From: Bacillota bacterium
GTDB lineage: Bacteria > Bacillota > Clostridia > Lachnospirales > Lachnospiraceae
Assembly: GCA_023428885.1 (NCBI GenBank)
Contig: JAEYWQ010000116.1
Coordinates: 1 to 8,798, forward strand
Direction of reading: 5' to 3'
Length of the DNA stretch: 8,798 bases
Both the position numbers and the translations under genes were made by a program. The notes under the pieces are model-generated. The model was given only the letters and a program-made list of their open reading frames with translations, searched no databases and was not told where the DNA came from. Shown here piece after piece: positions 6,887 through 8,798 of the stretch (its first letter is position 1; every line of letters starts with the position of its first letter).

Positions 6887-6930
6887 AAAGCTATCACACC
6901 AAGCTTAGGAGCTATGTGTGAACAAGCTTT
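6887..6930. other. Imperfect hairpin at the metY/glycosyltransferase convergence
   Basis: Two nested 6-bp inverted repeats, AAAGCT (6887-6892) with AGCTTT (6925-6930) and TCACAC (6894-6899) with GTGTGA (6916-6921), surround the glycosyltransferase stop codon. Only 45 bp separate the two convergent stops and no T-run terminator is present, so this may be the structure that ends metY transcription. The T runs are short and the hairpin includes coding sequence, so this is a weak call. Confidence 0.25.
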
Positions 6931-8056
6931 CAAAGATATGATAGAATCGATTGGCTATACTAGCTTCGTCATAAACTCTGGCATAGGTGCAAGCGATTTG
7001 TTCACGTACTTCTGGCAGAGGGGGATTACGAAGTACATCAATCATCTTCATTGCTAAGGCATGACTATCGGTAGCAGGCTCATAATATGTTAATAGACCT
7101 AGAGTAACTTCGGGTAAGGCGCTTGTTTTTGCGGTAATGACAGGAATTTTAAGCAATGCAGCTTCAATAGGAGCCCGGCCAAAGTTTTCACATAAGGAAG
7201 GAGCTACGAGTAAGGAAGCATGCTGATATAGGCTATTTCGGTGCTCATCAGGAACACCTTCAAGACAAAGAACACGGTCATTCAGATCGTGCTCTTTTAT
7301 GTAGTTTTGTATCTCTTCGGTGTCTTCTTTGTGCTTACCTAGTAATACTAACTGGTGAGGTAAACGCTTCTTAATAAGGTTATATGATTTCAAAAGAGTC
7401 ATAATATTCTTATTTTTTGTTTGGGAACCTACCGACAAGATATATGGACCTTCCACAGGAATGAAGTTTGTAAAGTTCTTGGCAGTGGATACCGCATTCG
7501 GTATAACTTGGATAAAGATGTTTTTTGAGGCTTTAATGTGTGAAAGAATCTCACTTTTCACAAATTCAGAAACAGTAATGACAGCACTTGCCTTCTTCAA
7601 GAAATATTCGTGTTTACTCTTGGCATAGAGATACATTAGTTGACCATAATGCTCTGGATATCTAAGATAATAAAGATCATGAAGTACTAGGATATTCGGA
7701 AGTCCTTCTGCAAAATAAAGGGTACAATCGTTAAATGGGTAGAGAATCAGGTCAACCTTAGCATTTACAACTGCATCCTTAAATTTATATCGATTGAGGT
7801 AGAGGCATTCATAAAATGAATGTCTCTTTTTCTTGTACTTTAATAATGAGGTGATGATTGAAGGTGCTTGCACTGTTATAACAGTTGCCTCTGGGAATAG
7901 TTCTTTTGCTTTCTCGTAATAGGACTCACGAACAAATAGATAGCAATCTTTGAGTAAATCAATTTTGTGATAGCCGCTTAAGAGAGATTCGATATATTTG
8001 CCAACTCCAGAGCTCACATTATTGGTTAAGAATAATAGATTAATCCCGATTTTCAT
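6905..8056 (-). CDS. Family 4 glycosyltransferase (GT-B fold)
   Basis: The 383-residue protein has the layout of GT4 retaining glycosyltransferases, which move a sugar from a nucleotide-sugar to a lipid, glycan or protein acceptor at the cytoplasmic face of the membrane. The N-terminal domain has the glycine-rich loop SSGVGKYIESL (about 15-25), His126 in LHDLYYLRYPEHY, and ITVSEFVKSEI (about 160-170). The C-terminal donor domain opens with ILSVGSQTKNKN (Gly210; Lys214 and Lys216 at the usual phosphate-contacting region). It carries the E-x7-E motif in ENFGRAPIE (Glu290 and Glu298), followed by PVITAKTSALPEV. No membrane segment or signal peptide is seen. The start lies 6 bases after AAGGAG (complement of 8063-8068). 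It is transcribed alone, with no other sugar or envelope genes beside it, so the acceptor and sugar cannot be inferred. Confidence 0.88.
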   Translation of the reverse strand: MKIGINLLFLTNNVSSGVGKYIESLLSGYHKIDLLKDCYLFVRESYYEKAKELFPEATVITVQAPSIITSLLKYKKKRHSFYECLYLNRYKFKDAVVNAKVDLILYPFNDCTLYFAEGLPNILVLHDLYYLRYPEHYGQLMYLYAKSKHEYFLKKASAVITVSEFVKSEILSHIKASKNIFIQVIPNAVSTAKNFTNFIPVEGPYILSVGSQTKNKNIMTLLKSYNLIKKRLPHQLVLLGKHKEDTEEIQNYIKEHDLNDRVLCLEGVPDEHRNSLYQHASLLVAPSLCENFGRAPIEAALLKIPVITAKTSALPEVTLGLLTYYEPATDSHALAMKMIDVLRNPPLPEVREQIACTYARVYDEASIANRFYHIFESLFTHSS

Positions 8057-8096
8057 TGATTACTCCTTATTTATGTTAATAATTTCCAATAAATGA

Positions 8097-8125
8097 ATTA
8101 TACAAGCGGTCCTATCATTGGTCAA
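8097..8125 (-). promoter_or_regulatory. Sigma-A promoter of the glycosyltransferase gene
   Basis: On the minus strand TTGACC (complement of 8120-8125), a 17-bp spacer and a perfect TATAAT (complement of 8097-8102) form a near-consensus promoter. The expected start near 8090 gives a leader of about 34 nt holding the AAGGAG ribosome site. Confidence 0.8.
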
Positions 8126-8153
8126 GAAAGTTCAAGCTTGGTTTTTCGACCGC
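8106..8153. promoter_or_regulatory. Dyad overlapping the glycosyltransferase promoter
   Basis: GCGGTC (8106-8111) and GACCGC (8148-8153) are perfect inverted copies. A further GGTC (8120-8123) and a central palindrome CAAGCTTG (8133-8140) lie between them. The left arm falls in the promoter spacer and GGTC overlaps the -35 box, so a protein bound here would affect transcription. The GC-rich arms stand out from the AT-rich surroundings. No regulator is identified. Confidence 0.3.
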
Positions 8154-8311
8154 ATCTTATGTTTGCTATTAAGTTAATGACGAAAGCAAGGTTAATTTAT
8201 ACGGAAAGAAAAAAATGTAAGATGATATGAGGAAAGATTTTTGTTAAGTTCACAAATGTTAAAGGCTAAAAACTAGAAAAGGAAAAATATAAATATATTT
8301 CAAAATATAGG
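8154..8311. other. AT-rich intergenic stretch, no gene seen
   Basis: This part of the 319-bp gap between the divergent glycosyltransferase and gntR-type genes holds no supported gene or RNA. The only feature is an A/T tract with the palindrome AAATATATTT (8291-8300) just upstream of the gntR-type promoter, which could serve as an UP element for RNA polymerase. Confidence 0.5.
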
Positions 8312-8340
8312 TTGACAATATAATCCAAGTGTCGTATAGT
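8312..8340 (+). promoter_or_regulatory. Consensus sigma-A promoter of the gntR-type operon
   Basis: A perfect TTGACA (8312-8317) is followed by a 17-bp spacer and TATAGT (8335-8340). Transcription should start near 8347, inside the inverted repeat that follows. The A/T-rich DNA immediately upstream would strengthen it. Confidence 0.82.
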
Positions 8341-8360
8341 TAGCTACATAAGTAACTAAC
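8339..8360. promoter_or_regulatory. Probable GntR/YtrA-type autoregulatory operator
   Basis: Arms GTTAGCTAC (8339-8347) and GTAACTAAC (8352-8360) are inverted copies matching at 8 of 9 positions around the 4-base spacer ATAA. The dyad begins on the last two bases of the -10 box, covers the start point and ends just before the ribosome site. A bound dimer would block the promoter, which fits the self-repression known for YtrA-subfamily regulators. Confidence 0.65.
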
Positions 8361-8362
8361 TA

Positions 8363-8368
8363 AGGAGG
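8363..8368 (+). promoter_or_regulatory. Strong ribosome binding site for the TTG-started gntR-type gene
   Basis: AGGAGG at 8363-8368 (within TAAGGAGGTG) lies 7 bases before the TTG at 8376. No in-frame ATG occurs near the start, so this site decides for the TTG. The near-perfect match to the 16S rRNA end probably compensates for the weaker start codon. Confidence 0.8.
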
Positions 8369-8375
8369 TGCTTGA

Positions 8376-8756
8376 TTGAGACTAGATTTTAATAGTGAGA
8401 AGCCTATATTTCTACAAATAGCAGATGAGATTGAGGAAGGAATCTTTATTGGAGCCTTTCCAGAGGAGACTCAGGTACCATCTACCACTGAGATTTCTAC
8501 AACGTTTAAGATAAATCCCGCCACAGTACTTAAGGGGATGAACCGGTTACTAGATGAACAGATTGTCTATAAGAAGAGGGGAGTTGGAGTTTTTGTGAGT
8601 ACAGGAGCATTAGAAACGATTAGGAATAAGAGAAGAGATCAGTTCTATCATACTTATGTTGAGAGCTTGATAGCAGAGGCAAAAAAACTTGGTTTGAGTC
8701 GGTCTGAGATATTACAATACCTTGAGAAAGGAATGCAGGAGGTAATCCATGAATAG
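8376..8756 (+). CDS. GntR-family transcriptional regulator, YtrA subfamily
   Basis: This is a 126-residue DNA-binding repressor. The winged helix-turn-helix spans about residues 10-74: PIFLQIADEIEEGIFIGAF, the PS-T-EIS recognition region (35-41), the INPATVLKGMNRLLDEQIV segment (46-64) and the wing KKRGVGVFV (66-74). The remaining 50 or so residues are helical, too short for a ligand domain of the FadR, HutC or MocR kinds; this short tail defines the YtrA subfamily. Members usually repress an adjacent ABC transporter operon and respond to cell-wall antibiotics or other envelope stress. That fits here because the stop overlaps the start of an ABC ATPase gene, which suggests translational coupling. 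The start codon is TTG. The operator-like dyad at 8339-8360 suggests self-repression. The inducing signal is not visible. Confidence 0.92.
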   Translation: MRLDFNSEKPIFLQIADEIEEGIFIGAFPEETQVPSTTEISTTFKINPATVLKGMNRLLDEQIVYKKRGVGVFVSTGALETIRNKRRDQFYHTYVESLIAEAKKLGLSRSEILQYLEKGMQEVIHE

Positions 8757-8798
8757 TCAGCAAGGAATCGTTGTAAATGATGTAACAAAGATTTTTGG
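8749..8798 (+). CDS. ABC transporter ATP-binding protein, N-terminus only (runs off the window)
   Basis: The ATG at 8749 overlaps the last 8 bases of the gntR-type gene and follows AGGAGGT (8737-8743) by 5 bases. The 16 complete codons read MNSQQGIVVNDVTKIF, and the VVNDVTKIFG pattern is the first strand and aromatic-containing turn typical of ABC ATPases. Together with the YtrA-type regulator in front, this points to a YtrB-like ATPase of an export or resistance-type ABC transporter. The Walker motifs lie beyond the window, so the assignment depends on this short stretch and the context. Confidence 0.75.
   Translation, partial: MNSQQGIVVNDVTKIF

Noticed and set aside
6863..7057. 64-codon plus-strand frame just after metY
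   Set aside because: It has no ribosome site, mostly overlaps the glycosyltransferase gene on the other strand and shows no recognisable protein features.
8177..8230. Possible 17-residue small protein in the glycosyltransferase/gntR gap
   Set aside because: No ribosome site or promoter precedes the ATG and the composition is that of random AT-rich DNA.

Overview
The window looks like chromosomal DNA of a low-GC Firmicute, most likely a clostridium of the Lachnospiraceae type. The evidence is its AT-rich base composition, strong AGGAGG-type ribosome binding sites, near-consensus sigma-A promoters with 16-17 bp spacers, an FtsX-like permease of over 1000 residues, a YtrA-type GntR regulator and a clostridial-style O-acetylhomoserine sulfhydrylase. 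The species assignment is an impression, not a measurement. I see no phage genes, insertion sequences, CRISPR arrays, tRNA or rRNA.

Layout: (1) Positions 2-250 are the C-terminal end of an amidohydrolase-family enzyme, closed by a good intrinsic terminator. (2) Positions 346-4397 form a two-gene ABC transporter operon. It has its own extended -10 promoter, a structured leader of about 165 nt, a 1053-residue permease with two fused FtsX/MacB-like halves, and a LolD/MacB-like ATPase. It ends in a very long, nearly perfect hairpin that it shares with the next, convergent gene. (3) Positions 4504-6859 hold a divergent pair: an AraC-type regulator with a C-terminal GyrI-like ligand-binding domain (minus strand) and metY (plus strand). 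The 184-bp gap between them carries promoters for both, a 10-bp palindrome and a tandem 10-bp repeat that duplicates the metY -10 element. (4) Positions 6905-8056 are a single minus-strand GT4 glycosyltransferase with a near-consensus promoter overlapped by a dyad. (5) Positions 8312-8798 start a GntR/YtrA-type operon. It has a consensus promoter, a 9-bp-arm inverted repeat over the start point, a TTG-started repressor gene, and the overlapping first codons of an ABC ATPase that runs off the window.

How it fits together: these are ordinary chromosomal transcription units with unrelated jobs (amidohydrolysis, export or lipoprotein-type transport, methionine/homocysteine synthesis, glycosylation, YtrA-type ABC transport). 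The genes fall into known families. The less ordinary material is in the control regions: the tandem -10 repeat at metY, the three TTATGAA heptamers in the permease leader, the 60+ nt hairpin at 4411-4476 and the operator-like dyads at the glycosyltransferase and gntR promoters. I found no convincing previously undescribed multi-gene system.
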